Below are positions 18,379-29,926 of a DNA stretch of 64,000 nt, piece after piece (the stretch's first letter is position 1; every line of letters starts with the position of its first letter). The position numbers and the translations under genes are program-made. Under the pieces are notes generated by a model that did no database searches, had not been told where the DNA came from, and worked only from the letters and a program-made list of their open reading frames with translations. Origin of the DNA: an actinobacterium SCGC AAA278-O22 (GTDB taxonomy: Bacteria > Actinomycetota > Actinomycetes > Nanopelagicales > Nanopelagicaceae); contig AQUA01000001.1 in assembly GCA_000372185.1 (NCBI GenBank), forward strand, positions 1 through 64,000, written 5' to 3'.

Positions 18379-18909
18379 ATGAAAAAACTTTCTCGTAAGC
18401 AGTGGATCATCGTCGCTGTCATCGTCCTTATTGGCGGAGCTATTCTTCGTTCGGCTACTAATGGCGGATCAGGACTTCCTGCAGATAAGACAGAACTTGT
18501 CACGGAAGAAGCACCAACTGCGACTATCGCATTTGATGCTCCACTTGATCTAGGTGGAGGCGTCTTTGTGACCGTCTCATCACCTTCACGCTTTACGCCA
18601 ACGACCTTTATGACAAATATCGACCAGAAGCCAAAGACTTCTAACGAATTTAATGTCATCATCAAAAATGGTGGAAAGACTCCGATCGATTTCACCACTG
18701 TCTCATTGCAGGCAGCCTCTGGTGCAAATGTCTGCTTCGATGTCTTGGGCGACCTTGATATCAACGGCGCACCTACTGAACCACTCAAAGCCGGAGCTGA
18801 AGTCAGCTACAAGTACGGTGTTGGTTGCCAAGCAGCCGCCGGAGACCCACTTACTCTGACAGTTCGCATCGGCGAATCAAAGGTTCAAGTAGATGGAAAG
18901 CTTGCATAA
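18379..18909 (+). CDS. Membrane-anchored extracellular protein with DUF4352-like fold
   Basis: A 176-residue protein with a positively charged start, one N-terminal helix (WIIVAVIVLIGGAIL), a Gly/Ser/Thr/Glu linker and a beta-rich domain. NEFNVIIKNGGKTPIDFTTVSLQ and the two Cys residues resemble DUF4352-type immunoglobulin-like domains. Function unknown. It starts 16 bases after the M13 peptidase and is followed by a strong terminator, so the two may share a transcript. Confidence 0.65.
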   Translation: MKKLSRKQWIIVAVIVLIGGAILRSATNGGSGLPADKTELVTEEAPTATIAFDAPLDLGGGVFVTVSSPSRFTPTTFMTNIDQKPKTSNEFNVIIKNGGKTPIDFTTVSLQAASGANVCFDVLGDLDINGAPTEPLKAGAEVSYKYGVGCQAAAGDPLTLTVRIGESKVQVDGKLA

Positions 18910-18930
18910 GTAAAGTTTCATAGTCAAAAA

Positions 18931-18956
18931 CCCCGGCCATATGGTCGGGGTTTTTT
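18931..18956 (+). terminator. Intrinsic terminator
   Basis: CCCCGGCCAT-ATGGTCGGGG (one G-U pair) then TTTTTT, with AAAAA before it. It separates the plus-strand genes from the convergent opp operon and may work in both directions. Confidence 0.92.
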
Positions 18957-18969
18957 ATTTAATCTTCTT

Positions 18970-19956
18970 TTATTCCTCAGGGAAATGGCAGGCAATACGA
19001 TGGCTTGGATCTTTACCGATCTGCATCAGCTCCGGAACTTGCGTGCGGCACTTATCTTGCGCCTTCCAGCAGCGGGTATTAAATACACAGCCAGCTGGTG
19101 GATTTACCGGGCTAGGAAGATCTCCCTGCAAAATAATTCGTTCGCGCTTGCGCCCCTTGATGGGATCTGCGACAGGAACTGCAGAAAGAAGCGCCTTTGT
19201 ATAAGGATGGCGTGGGTGGGTAAAGAGATCGACCTTGTCGGCTTCTTCCATCACCTTGCCGAGATACATCACGATCACGCGATCAGAAATGTGCTGAACT
19301 ACCGAGAGGTCGTGGGCGACAAAGATATAAGCCATATTAAATTCATCTTGTAGGTCCTCAAGAAGATTGACGACCTGCGCCTGAATCGAAACATCGAGCG
19401 CTGATACTGGCTCGTCGGCAACGATCAGCTTCGGCTTGAGCGCGATGGCGCGAGCAACACCAATACGCTGACGTTGTCCGCCAGAGAATTCGTGTGGGTA
19501 GCGATTGATGTGTTCAGGGTTGAGCCCAACGCGCGCCATCAGACGTTGCACCTCTGCCTCAATACCGCCTTCAGGAGTAATTCCCTGAATTTCAAAAGCT
19601 GCACCGATCAACGTACCGACAGTGTGGCGCGGATTGAGAGATGCGAATGGATCTTGGAAGATCATCTGCATCTGTGAACGAAGTGGCTTCATTTGCTTTG
19701 GCTTCAGGTGTGTGATGTCTTGACCTTCGAAGGTGATTTTTCCGCCAGTTGGTTCGTATAACTTCAAGATGGTGCGGCCAGCTGTGGTCTTGCCGCAGCC
19801 CGATTCACCGACAAGGCCAATCGTCTGTCCTGGATAGATATCAAGATCAATTCCATCGACTGCTTTAACAGTCCCTTTTACCTTCGAGAAGGCACCTCCC
19901 GTTGTCGTGGCGAAGTGCTTCTGAAGACCTTCAATTCTAAGAAGAGGCTCGGTCAT
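18970..19956 (-). CDS. oppF: Peptide ABC transporter ATP-binding protein OppF
   Basis: One of two ATPases driving di/oligopeptide import. Walker [16 protein letters not shown], the signature [16 protein letters not shown] and Walker [13 protein letters not shown] are intact. The C-terminal oligopeptide domain has the four-Cys cluster motif with [14 protein letters not shown]. The length is 328. Its start shares one base with the oppD stop (TGATG type), so it is the last gene of the opp operon. Confidence 0.94.
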   Translation of the reverse strand: MTEPLLRIEGLQKHFATTTGGAFSKVKGTVKAVDGIDLDIYPGQTIGLVGESGCGKTTAGRTILKLYEPTGGKITFEGQDITHLKPKQMKPLRSQMQMIFQDPFASLNPRHTVGTLIGAAFEIQGITPEGGIEAEVQRLMARVGLNPEHINRYPHEFSGGQRQRIGVARAIALKPKLIVADEPVSALDVSIQAQVVNLLEDLQDEFNMAYIFVAHDLSVVQHISDRVIVMYLGKVMEEADKVDLFTHPRHPYTKALLSAVPVADPIKGRKRERIILQGDLPSPVNPPAGCVFNTRCWKAQDKCRTQVPELMQIGKDPSHRIACHFPEE

Positions 19957-20990
19957 CAGTTGCCACCAATTTCTTTTCGAGCTTTCAGGAGTTCTGCCTC
20001 GGGAAGATGACAGCGTGAGAAGTGTTCATTTGTCTTTGTATCGAGCGTCGGCGCAGTTGTTGCACAGAGATTGCCAGATACGCGATCAGAAAACGCACAA
20101 CGAGCGCGGAATGAACATCCTCGTGGCAAGTTGATCAGCGATGGTGGTTGTCCTGGAATTGCGACCAAACGCTTTGATTCGAGTTCGCCAATCTTGGGAA
20201 TTGAGTGAAGTAGACCGATTGTGTATGGGTGGTCAGGTCGATAATAAATATCTTCGGCCCCGCCGCTTTCGACGATCTTGCCTGCATACATCACATTAAC
20301 GCGATCTGCGACTTCGGCGACCACACCTAAGTCGTGAGTGATCAAGATAAGAGCCATATTGAACTCTTTCTGCATATCGCGAATCAATTGTAGAATCTGA
20401 GATTGCACAGTCACATCAAGAGCAGTGGTTGGCTCATCGGCAATCAGAAGTGATGGGTTATTAATCAGCGCCATTGCAATCATGACGCGTTGGCGCATTC
20501 CACCTGAGAATTGGTGTGGGAATTCATCGACGCGCTTTGCAGCATCAGGAATGCCCACCAGGTCCAACATCTCGATGGCGCGCTTCTTACCTGCAGCCTT
20601 ATCGCCTTCGTTATAGAGAGACCACGCTTCAATGAGTTGGTTTCCGATGGAGTAATACGGATGGAGGGCTGACATCGGATCTTGGAAGATCATCGACATC
20701 GCTTTTCCGCGCAGCTTACGCACGACTTCATCATCAGCTGAGATCACATCGACTGGACCAGAATCAAGGTTGAGAATTGCCTGCCCAGATATCTGAGTGC
20801 GCTTGCGATCGTGCAAGCCCATCACTGCAAGTGAGGTTACAGATTTACCAGATCCAGATTCACCAACAACAGCAAGGGTTTCCCCACGTGCCACAGTAAA
20901 TGAAATTTCATTCGATGCCTGAACAAGTCCATCTTCGGTAGGAAAGGCAACGTTGAGGTTCTTTACCTCAAGAAATGGCTTTAACGTCAT
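19956..20990 (-). CDS. oppD: Peptide ABC transporter ATP-binding protein OppD
   Basis: The partner ATPase of OppF. Walker A AVVGESGSGKSVTS, signature FSGGMRQRVMIAMAL and Walker B LLIADEPTTALD are present, and the C-terminal part has GCSFRARCAFSDR. The length of 344 is typical. It overlaps oppB by four bases and oppF by one, showing tight coupling. Confidence 0.94.
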   Translation of the reverse strand: MTLKPFLEVKNLNVAFPTEDGLVQASNEISFTVARGETLAVVGESGSGKSVTSLAVMGLHDRKRTQISGQAILNLDSGPVDVISADDEVVRKLRGKAMSMIFQDPMSALHPYYSIGNQLIEAWSLYNEGDKAAGKKRAIEMLDLVGIPDAAKRVDEFPHQFSGGMRQRVMIAMALINNPSLLIADEPTTALDVTVQSQILQLIRDMQKEFNMALILITHDLGVVAEVADRVNVMYAGKIVESGGAEDIYYRPDHPYTIGLLHSIPKIGELESKRLVAIPGQPPSLINLPRGCSFRARCAFSDRVSGNLCATTAPTLDTKTNEHFSRCHLPEAELLKARKEIGGN

Positions 20991-21991
20991 GATGCCACTC
21001 GTACCCGTGGATCGATATAGGCATACAAAATATCGACCAATAAGTTAGCAACGACTACAAAGACCGCAGCCAAAATGGTAGTTGCCAAGATTGTTGGTAA
21101 GTCATAGTCGCGCAGCACTGCTCGAATAGAAAGTCTGCCGAGTCCTGGCAAATTGAAGATACCTTCGGTGATAATCGCTCCGCCGAGCAATCCCGCAAAA
21201 TCAAGACCAGCCAGGGTAATAATCGGAGCAAGAGCAGCGCGCAGTGTGTGCTTACGCAAAATATCTCGCTCGTTGAGCCCCTTGGCACGTGCTGTTCGAA
21301 TGTAATCTTCCATCGAAGTCTCGATTACGTTTGAGCGAGTAAATCGCGTATAGGTTGCTGCATAGAGCAGAGCCAAGACAATCCACGGGAAGATAAATGT
21401 TCTAAACCAAGCAACTGGGTCTTCCAGTGGTGAGACCCAACGCCCCATTTCGATGGGGTTGATTAAATTAAATTTAAGAGCTACGAAGAGCAAGATCAAA
21501 ATACCCGAAATAAATGTCGGCAATGAAGTTCCGACGAGTACAAAGGCCGTTGCTGCTCGATCTTGCCACTGATTCTTTCTTCGGGCGGCCAAGATTCCTA
21601 ACGAGACACCGACTGAGAGCCAGAGAACAAATGCTCCGATTGCGAGTGACAGTGTGACTGGGAATGCTTCTGCAATAAGTGTTGTCACACATTCGTGGCG
21701 GTTAAATGAATATCCAAATGCTGGTGCTGGACAATGAAAAGCCGCTGCACCTTCACCAAAGTCGCGTCCTACAAAAAGCCCTTTAACGAAACGTCCGTAC
21801 TGAACCTGCACTGGCACATCAAGGCCCAGACGGTGGCGATTAGCTTCGATAACTGGCGCAGAACATGCCTTTCCGCAGGTGAGCGCTGCTGGGTCCATAG
21901 GAAGTACTGCAAAGATGCCAAAGACAGACATGCTCACGAGAGTGATGACCAAGAAGGTCGCACTCAATCGACGAGCTAAGTACTTCAGCAT
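20987..21991 (-). CDS. oppB: Peptide ABC transporter permease OppB
   Basis: The first membrane subunit, with an N-terminal helix MLKYLARRLSATFLVITLVSMSVF, five further helices and the ATPase-contact EAA loop around YIRTARAKGLNERDILRKHTLRAALAPI. Between helices 1 and 2 is a Cys-containing extracytoplasmic loop (LTCGKACSA and HCPAPAFGYSFNRHECV) that is longer than usual for OppB. The length is 334. It is separated from oppA by 136 bases holding a strong hairpin, so it should be made at a lower level than the binding protein. Confidence 0.93.
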   Translation of the reverse strand: MLKYLARRLSATFLVITLVSMSVFGIFAVLPMDPAALTCGKACSAPVIEANRHRLGLDVPVQVQYGRFVKGLFVGRDFGEGAAAFHCPAPAFGYSFNRHECVTTLIAEAFPVTLSLAIGAFVLWLSVGVSLGILAARRKNQWQDRAATAFVLVGTSLPTFISGILILLFVALKFNLINPIEMGRWVSPLEDPVAWFRTFIFPWIVLALLYAATYTRFTRSNVIETSMEDYIRTARAKGLNERDILRKHTLRAALAPIITLAGLDFAGLLGGAIITEGIFNLPGLGRLSIRAVLRDYDLPTILATTILAAVFVVVANLLVDILYAYIDPRVRVAS

Positions 21992-22047
21992 CTGAAATCT
22001 CCTTTAAAAATTATTGATAAATCTCACATAAATTCTGAATTCGTGCA

Positions 22048-22083
22048 GTTGCGGGCGGCTTAATTTCTTAAACCGCCCGCAAC
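22048..22083 (-). promoter_or_regulatory. Hairpin between oppA and oppB
   Basis: A perfect 11-bp stem GTTGCGGGCGG / CCGCCCGCAAC with an AT-rich 14-base loop and no U-tract on the minus strand. It more likely stabilises the oppA mRNA 3' end or partly attenuates read-through than terminates. The same design follows the second binding-protein gene in the window. Confidence 0.75.
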
Positions 22084-22110
22084 CATTACGAATTGCTAAC
22101 TAACTCTAGA

Positions 22111-22134
22111 TTTAACTAGTTCGTTAATTAGTTC
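22111..22134. repeat. 12-bp tandem repeat at the oppA stop
   Basis: On the coding strand GAACTAATTAAC is followed at once by GAACTAGTTAAA. The first copy includes the last Asn codon's end and the stop TAA; the second repeats a stop (TAG) in frame. Confidence 0.65.
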
Positions 22135-23882
22135 TTTACGTACATACCACCGAAGCCGAAGTTACCTTGTGGCTCCCAGTAGTAAACGCCGCCGACCTTA
22201 GAGCCCCAAACTTCCTGGCCCTTAGAGAAGACAGGACGGATGATCCAGTACTGATCCATAACGTACTGGCTCAGTTCTTGCCATCCCTTTGCCTGCTTAG
22301 CGCGGTTTGTTTCAACCTTAGTTGCATCAGACTTCTTCTTGAATGCTGCGTATGCAGGATCATCCCAGTTCTGTGACAAGTTAAATCCGCCCTCTTTAGT
22401 AAAGAGTTCAGGAATAACTGTTGATGCATTTGCCCAGTCAGCTCCCCAACCAGCAGATGAAATGTCATTCTGCTTGTCGCGGTTCTGAACTGTTGAGTAG
22501 TACTGACCTGAAGGAATGAAGTTGAACTTGATATTGATTCCAGCTGCCTTGAGAGCATCGCCGATCAAGACCGCAGCCTTCTGGTTAGTTGCTGTGTTAG
22601 AGATATCCCAAACGATTCCCTTATCTGCAGCTGTCGCACGTGAGTAAGCATCTGGACATGAAGTCTTTGCCTTCTCAAGTAGTGATGCTGAATATGTTGG
22701 GTTACCGGTGATCTTCCAGTTTGGATCGTGGATATTTCCAGTTGTCTTCTTGTAGTCAAGACCAAGAACTGGCTTTACAGGGTTATCTCCTGGGTCGCCG
22801 TAGAACTCACGTCCACCTGAAAGGTCGATGAGAGCCTGGGTATTGATTGCAAAGAAGACAGCCTTACGAACATCGAGGCAGTCCATGTGACCCTTCTTGA
22901 CGTTCATTGCTGCATAGCGAACGTATGGATCGTAGACGTTAAAGCGCTGGTCCTTCTTTGTTGGATCTGCGAAGAATGCGCGGAGGTTTGCTGGCTGGAG
23001 AGCATCAAGTGATGCAGTGTTAGGGATCTGATCTTCAAGCATGATCTGATCGCGAACATCTTCAGCTAGACCGAAACGTACAACGATGTTATCTGGGTAT
23101 GGAGTACGGACTGTATCTGATGACTTCTTCCAAGCAGCGTTGCGCTCGAGTTCGAGCTGATCACCAATCTTGTATGAAGCAATTTTGTATGGACCGTTTG
23201 AGAATGGACGAAGGTCGTACTTATCGCCTGTGTCCTTAGAAGCCTTCACTGGAGCACCTGCTGGGTAAGTAAGTGCATAGTTGAAGTCTGCGAATGAGCG
23301 GTTCAAGTTAAAGGTAATTGTGTTACCTGAACATGTAACAGCCTTATCGAATGCAGCCTGACCAGTCTTCTTGTATGGACCCTTGTAGACAGATGATCCA
23401 TCCGCTTCGGTTGGAATATCAAGTGCCTGAACGAGGTACTGAGGACCGTCTGTGATGACATCAGATGCGAATGGACGTGAAACGCCGTACTTCACATCAG
23501 CACAGGTGACAGGTGAACCGTCTTCCCATGTGACGCCAGCACGAAGTGTGAACTTCCATGTCTTAGCAGCATTTGATGGCACACCGGTGTTTGTTGCAAG
23601 GTCTGCAACAAGTGATGAGCCTGCTGAACCTGCTACTGGCTTGTATGAAACAAGGTTGCGATAGAGGTATGAGTTCAAGAACGCAATGTCGCGACCTGTG
23701 TAAACACGGGCTGGGTCAATGTGATCGAACTGCTCAGCATTGGTAATAAAGTACAAAGTGCCGCCAGTAACTGGCTTTTCAGCAGCGTTTGCACTTGAGC
23801 CTGATGCAACTGTTACTCCAACAGCAAGTGCGATTGCAGCTGTTGAGGCAAGGATGCGTCGGCTAGTTTTCAAACCGGACAT
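22128..23882 (-). CDS. oppA: Peptide ABC transporter substrate-binding protein OppA
   Basis: A family-5 solute-binding protein of about 584 residues that captures peptides outside the membrane. The track start is 20 codons too long: AAGGAGG lies just before the internal ATG used here. A Sec signal follows (TSRRILASTAAIALAVGVTVAS, then SANAAEK), ending in an Ala-X-Ala site and lacking a lipobox Cys. The mature part has GGTLYFITNAEQFDHIDPARVY and WKFTLRAGVTWEDGSPVTCADV. A duplicated palindrome precedes it, a hairpin follows it, and it sits unusually between oppC and oppB. Confidence 0.94.
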   Translation of the reverse strand: MSGLKTSRRILASTAAIALAVGVTVASGSSANAAEKPVTGGTLYFITNAEQFDHIDPARVYTGRDIAFLNSYLYRNLVSYKPVAGSAGSSLVADLATNTGVPSNAAKTWKFTLRAGVTWEDGSPVTCADVKYGVSRPFASDVITDGPQYLVQALDIPTEADGSSVYKGPYKKTGQAAFDKAVTCSGNTITFNLNRSFADFNYALTYPAGAPVKASKDTGDKYDLRPFSNGPYKIASYKIGDQLELERNAAWKKSSDTVRTPYPDNIVVRFGLAEDVRDQIMLEDQIPNTASLDALQPANLRAFFADPTKKDQRFNVYDPYVRYAAMNVKKGHMDCLDVRKAVFFAINTQALIDLSGGREFYGDPGDNPVKPVLGLDYKKTTGNIHDPNWKITGNPTYSASLLEKAKTSCPDAYSRATAADKGIVWDISNTATNQKAAVLIGDALKAAGINIKFNFIPSGQYYSTVQNRDKQNDISSAGWGADWANASTVIPELFTKEGGFNLSQNWDDPAYAAFKKKSDATKVETNRAKQAKGWQELSQYVMDQYWIIRPVFSKGQEVWGSKVGGVYYWEPQGNFGFGGMYVKN

Positions 23883-23983
23883 ATGTCCTCCTTGTAGAAG
23901 CGTTTCTGAATCACGGGTCGTGAACCAGAGCTGAAACTTCATTAAGAGAAACTCGCGAGATATCTCTTCACTGAAGCTTCTTC

Positions 23984-24017
23984 CCGTATTGCTACGGAAA
24001 ATCCCATATTTCTATGG
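23984..24017. promoter_or_regulatory. Two 14-bp palindromes with 20-bp period upstream of oppA
   Basis: CCGTA-ttgc-TACGG (23984-23997) and CCATA-tttc-TATGG (24004-24017) lie exactly 20 bases apart, each flanked by TCC/GAAA. Two helical turns would place them on one DNA face, which fits a cooperative operator; as RNA they form two successive hairpins. They are in the 160-bp gap between the oppC stop and the oppA start. Confidence 0.6.
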
Positions 24018-24042
24018 AAATCTAGGGTCTATCTACCTGCCA

Positions 24043-25020
24043 TCATCGGCCGGCTTTAGGGTCAAGCGCATCGCGAATCGCATCACCCAATAGGTTGAGC
24101 GCCAAAACAATGGCGATCAAAATGGCGCAAGGAATAAGCAGGTATGCAGGATCATCGCGCCAATATCCGACTGCATCTGAGAGCACCAGACCGAAGGTCG
24201 ATGCGGGAGCTTGAACACCAACACCTAAGAAGGAGAAGGTCGCCTCTGCAGCGATATATCCAGGTAGTGAAAGTGAGATAAAGACAATCGCGGTTGGCCA
24301 CAAATTAGGAAGTAGCTCTTTGACAATGATGCGCCAGCTGGATGCACCCATCGCTTGTGCAGCCATCACAAAATCGCGTTCGCGCAGCGACATAGTTTGT
24401 GAACGAATCAGTCGATAGAAACCGGTCCAGCCAAAGAAGACGAGAAAGATAACGAGCACCAAGATTCGAGCGGCATTCTCATGTGCGAGTCCAATAGCCT
24501 CAACGCGCTGCACTAAAGGAAGTGAGAGAGCGATGATCATAAATGTGCCGGGAAAAGAGAGGAGAAAATCTGCAAAACGTCCAATTGTTGAATCGATTTT
24601 TCCCTTGAAATAACCAGTTGCGATACCGATCAACATTCCAATCGTGATCGATGCAAAGGTTGAAATAAATGCGACAAGGAAAGAGAGCTGAGAACCGTAG
24701 AGAAGAAGTGCAAAGACATCTCGGCCAACTCCGGGTTCAAGTCCCAGCGGATGCGACCATGAAATTCCGCCGAGCGGTCCGATGGGCATTGCAAATTCAT
24801 TGAGGACACCTTCATACACAGTGTGGTTATCAACGCCAAAGGCTCGTGTAATCAATGGAGCAAAGATTGAACATGCTAAGAAGAATATTGTTGCGCCACC
24901 GGCGTAGATTCCAACTTTGTTACGCTTAAATCGTCCCCATGCAATCTCTTTTGGGGTGCGCTGAACGATCTCTTGTGACTCTGTAGAGTTCAACTCATCA
25001 TTGAGTACAACCGCCGCCAA
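24043..25020 (-). CDS. oppC: Peptide ABC transporter permease OppC
   Basis: The second permease subunit, 325 residues. An N-terminal cytosolic stretch (QRTPKEIAWGRFKRNKVG) and helix 1 precede a large extracytoplasmic loop, the core helices with GMLIGIATGYFKG, and the EAA loop around RERDFVMAAQAMGASSWRIIVKELLPN. It is the first gene of the operon, 160 bases before oppA. The order C-A-B-D-F differs from the classic A-B-C-D-F. Confidence 0.92.
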   Translation of the reverse strand: MAAVVLNDELNSTESQEIVQRTPKEIAWGRFKRNKVGIYAGGATIFFLACSIFAPLITRAFGVDNHTVYEGVLNEFAMPIGPLGGISWSHPLGLEPGVGRDVFALLLYGSQLSFLVAFISTFASITIGMLIGIATGYFKGKIDSTIGRFADFLLSFPGTFMIIALSLPLVQRVEAIGLAHENAARILVLVIFLVFFGWTGFYRLIRSQTMSLRERDFVMAAQAMGASSWRIIVKELLPNLWPTAIVFISLSLPGYIAAEATFSFLGVGVQAPASTFGLVLSDAVGYWRDDPAYLLIPCAILIAIVLALNLLGDAIRDALDPKAGR

Positions 25021-25154
25021 TTAGTGGACCCCTTAAGAAACCGATTCCAATCACGGGTTTACCCGCGAGTACTGCAAGGTAATCGCATTTAGGCGAAAAA
25101 GAAACCCCAAATGTCCTAATTCACCCCATTTATCGGGCGTCTGTTACCGAGTTG

Positions 25155-26378
25155 TTATGCCTGCGCAGTCGCCAAAGCCCTCATTTTGAGAAAGAGCGGG
25201 ATCGATACGAAGCAGCCGATAAACATCACCAGCACCCATGCATTCGACAGATCGGCACCGAGCATCAATCCGGTAATTGCAGGGCCAAGGACTCCAGAGA
25301 CAGACCATTGCAAACTTATCCATGCATTAGCGCGACCACGAATATGTTCAGGGGCCAGTTCGTTGGCAAGAGTTGGAATCGTCGGAGCTTGAATCATTTC
25401 TCCAACAGCAAAGACCAATTGGCTTAAAGAGAGTGCAATACCTGATGCAAAGAGTGGAAGGAATGGAGCAGCTCCTACAAAGAGCCACGAAAGCGCCCAG
25501 ACAAGTCCTACTGCAATCAGTGCTGCGTACTTTGAATATTTCTCGATAATTCGCATTACCAATGGCTGAAATACCACAATCGAAATTGTATTGACCCCAA
25601 AGATGATACCGAGCCACTTGGGTGATAGCCCTAAGAATTGAGTTGCAAAGACTGGGATACCAGCTTGAATCGTTCCATACCCGAATGTAAAGAGCGTGAT
25701 GCCTCCGATGCCTAAGAGCATCAAAGGCTTTATCGCAAAGAGATCTCGATACGAACCTTGCTTAGGTTCATCGTCCTTTGGAATGTATCTATTCACATTT
25801 TCTCCATGTAAAGAAAGCACAATCAGCAGATACAACAAGAAAGTTGAACCATCTACCCAATACATAATTTGAAACGAGAGTAAGTCTCCTCGCTGAATAA
25901 TGAGTGAGGAAAGTAAGCCACCAAGTCCAAGTCCTAAATTGAGCAACATAAAGTTGAATCCAAAGATTTTCTGTCGATCCTTGACCGGAGTAACGCGAGT
26001 AAGGATGACGCTCTGGCTTGGCCAAATTGCCTGACCGGCAATATTGATAAGGGTGATGACACAAGTTGCTTGAAGATGAGTGTGTACAAGTGAAAGCGAG
26101 AAGGCGGCTCCTGAGTTCAATAAAAGCCCGCCAATCATTACCTTTTTAGGACCGATGCGATCAACGAGTGCGCCCATGGGCGTGCTTGCGATGATGCTGA
26201 CAATGGATCCATAGGCGAGCAAGAGTCCACCAAAAGTATTGGTGAAGCCACGCATATCGTGAAGATAAACCAGCAGAAGCGACAAGGTCATCCCGCCACC
26301 GATGGCATTGAGGCTGATTCCAAAGATTATTTTCCGTGACTGCGCATTGAGCAGAACGGTGAACTCCTTGAAAAGCAT
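25155..26378 (-). CDS. MFS transporter
   Basis: A 407-residue, 12-helix major facilitator. The helix 2-3 loop motif is MGALVDRIGPKKVMIGG and the mid-protein cytosolic loop has KDDEPKQGSYRDLFA. The C-half has LANELAPEHIRGRANAWISLQWS, typical of drug-efflux-like MFS. Substrate unknown. Its ATG follows the hydrolase stop directly (TAAATG), so the two are co-translated. The 134 bases separating it from oppC carry only a short CGGGT/ACCCG inverted repeat. Confidence 0.82.
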   Translation of the reverse strand: MLFKEFTVLLNAQSRKIIFGISLNAIGGGMTLSLLLVYLHDMRGFTNTFGGLLLAYGSIVSIIASTPMGALVDRIGPKKVMIGGLLLNSGAAFSLSLVHTHLQATCVITLINIAGQAIWPSQSVILTRVTPVKDRQKIFGFNFMLLNLGLGLGGLLSSLIIQRGDLLSFQIMYWVDGSTFLLYLLIVLSLHGENVNRYIPKDDEPKQGSYRDLFAIKPLMLLGIGGITLFTFGYGTIQAGIPVFATQFLGLSPKWLGIIFGVNTISIVVFQPLVMRIIEKYSKYAALIAVGLVWALSWLFVGAAPFLPLFASGIALSLSQLVFAVGEMIQAPTIPTLANELAPEHIRGRANAWISLQWSVSGVLGPAITGLMLGADLSNAWVLVMFIGCFVSIPLFLKMRALATAQA

Positions 26379-28536
<2,158 letters not shown>

Positions 28537-28537
28537 C

Positions 28538-29926
28538 TCAGTGATGACCTTTCTGAATTTCATCTGCTTCAGTACCAACCTTTGTCCAACCACCTGGCAC
28601 TAATTCCTCAGCTTCTGTTGGGCCCCATGTTCCACCTTCATATTGAATGACTGGATGTGGATTCTTTAGAATGTCTTCAAGAATTTGCCATGACTGCAGT
28701 ACGGCATCGATACGGGTAAAGCGGAAGTGATCTCCCAAAATTGCTGCACGTAAAAGTCTTTCATAAGGCCCTTGTCGATCGCCAAATTCAGCAACGAATT
28801 CAACCGATAAATCAACAGTCTCAGTAATCAACTTTGTTCCCGGACGCTTTGCTTGCAGTGCAATATCTACACCATCTTTAGCGCCTAATCTAAAGCGAAC
28901 GTGATTTGAACTTGCCTTACCAAAGAGTGCGCGTGGTGGCTGCTTAAATTCGACGATTACTTCAAGAACTGTCTCAGGCATCTTCTTACCTGTACGTAGG
29001 TAAATCGGAACGCCCGCCCAGCGCCAATTATCGATGAATATTTTCATAGCGACGAAGGTTTCTGTATCAGAATTTTCATCGACGCCGTCTTCATCAAGAT
29101 AGCCTTCAAATTGGCCACGAACCACTTCGTTCTTATTGATATCGCGGATTGCTGAGAGCACTTTAATCTTCTCGTTCTGCATTGCCTCAGAGCTCATCTC
29201 AATCGGAGGCTCCATCGTCAACATTGTGAGAACTTGCAACAAGTGGTTCTGCAGCACGTCTCGAGTCGCTCCTACGCCGTCATAGAACTTTCCGCGGCCA
29301 TCAATGCCAAAATTTTCTGCCATGGTCATCTGAATATTCGAAACGTAATTTCGATTCCATACAGGCTCAAAGAGTGTGTTCGCGAAGCGGAAGACCAATA
29401 GGTCTTCAACCGCTTCTTTACCAAGATAGTGATCGATACGGTAAATCTGCTCTTCTGGAAGAATCTTCTTAAGTTCTAAATCGAGTGCACGGGCGCTCTC
29501 GAAATCGCGTCCAAAAGGCTTCTCGACTACTACACGAGCGCGCTTAGTGATACCAACTTTCTCAAGCTGTTCAGCAATTTTTGCAAAGTACTCAGGTGGA
29601 ATAGCTAAATAAATGACCGGAAGTTTGAAATGTTCAAGAACCTTTGCGAGTTGGATAAACGTATTTGCATCTTCATAGTCGCCAACAATTAACTTCATTT
29701 CGTGAAGTAGCTTTTCTAGAATCTTTTCATCAACCTCAGGTTTGCGAGCACGAATAGACTTCTCAGCATTCTCGCGGAATACCTTCTGCGACCACTTAGA
29801 AGATGCAACTCCAATAATCGGTACATCGAGTTCGCCAAGATCCTCTAGGTCATAGAGCGCTGGAAAGAGTTTCTTACGCGCTAAATCTCCGGTTGCGCCA
29901 AATAAAACTAATGCATCTGCCTTCAT
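28538..29926 (-). CDS. zwf: Glucose-6-phosphate 1-dehydrogenase
   Basis: The entry enzyme of the oxidative pentose phosphate pathway, producing NADPH. The coenzyme site is LFGATGDLARKKLFPALY and the active site is YRIDHYLGKEAVEDLLVFRFAN. KKMPETVLEVIVEF is also typical. At 462 residues it is slightly shorter than the usual ~490-510. It overlaps gnd by one base and faces tgt tail to tail with a single base between the stops. No opcA is found beside it. Confidence 0.95.
   Translation of the reverse strand: MKADALVLFGATGDLARKKLFPALYDLEDLGELDVPIIGVASSKWSQKVFRENAEKSIRARKPEVDEKILEKLLHEMKLIVGDYEDANTFIQLAKVLEHFKLPVIYLAIPPEYFAKIAEQLEKVGITKRARVVVEKPFGRDFESARALDLELKKILPEEQIYRIDHYLGKEAVEDLLVFRFANTLFEPVWNRNYVSNIQMTMAENFGIDGRGKFYDGVGATRDVLQNHLLQVLTMLTMEPPIEMSSEAMQNEKIKVLSAIRDINKNEVVRGQFEGYLDEDGVDENSDTETFVAMKIFIDNWRWAGVPIYLRTGKKMPETVLEVIVEFKQPPRALFGKASSNHVRFRLGAKDGVDIALQAKRPGTKLITETVDLSVEFVAEFGDRQGPYERLLRAAILGDHFRFTRIDAVLQSWQILEDILKNPHPVIQYEGGTWGPTEAEELVPGGWTKVGTEADEIQKGHH

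Noticed and set aside
22048-22083. oppA-oppB hairpin as an intrinsic terminator
   Set aside because: There is no U-tract after the stem on the minus strand and the operon clearly continues into oppB, oppD and oppF.
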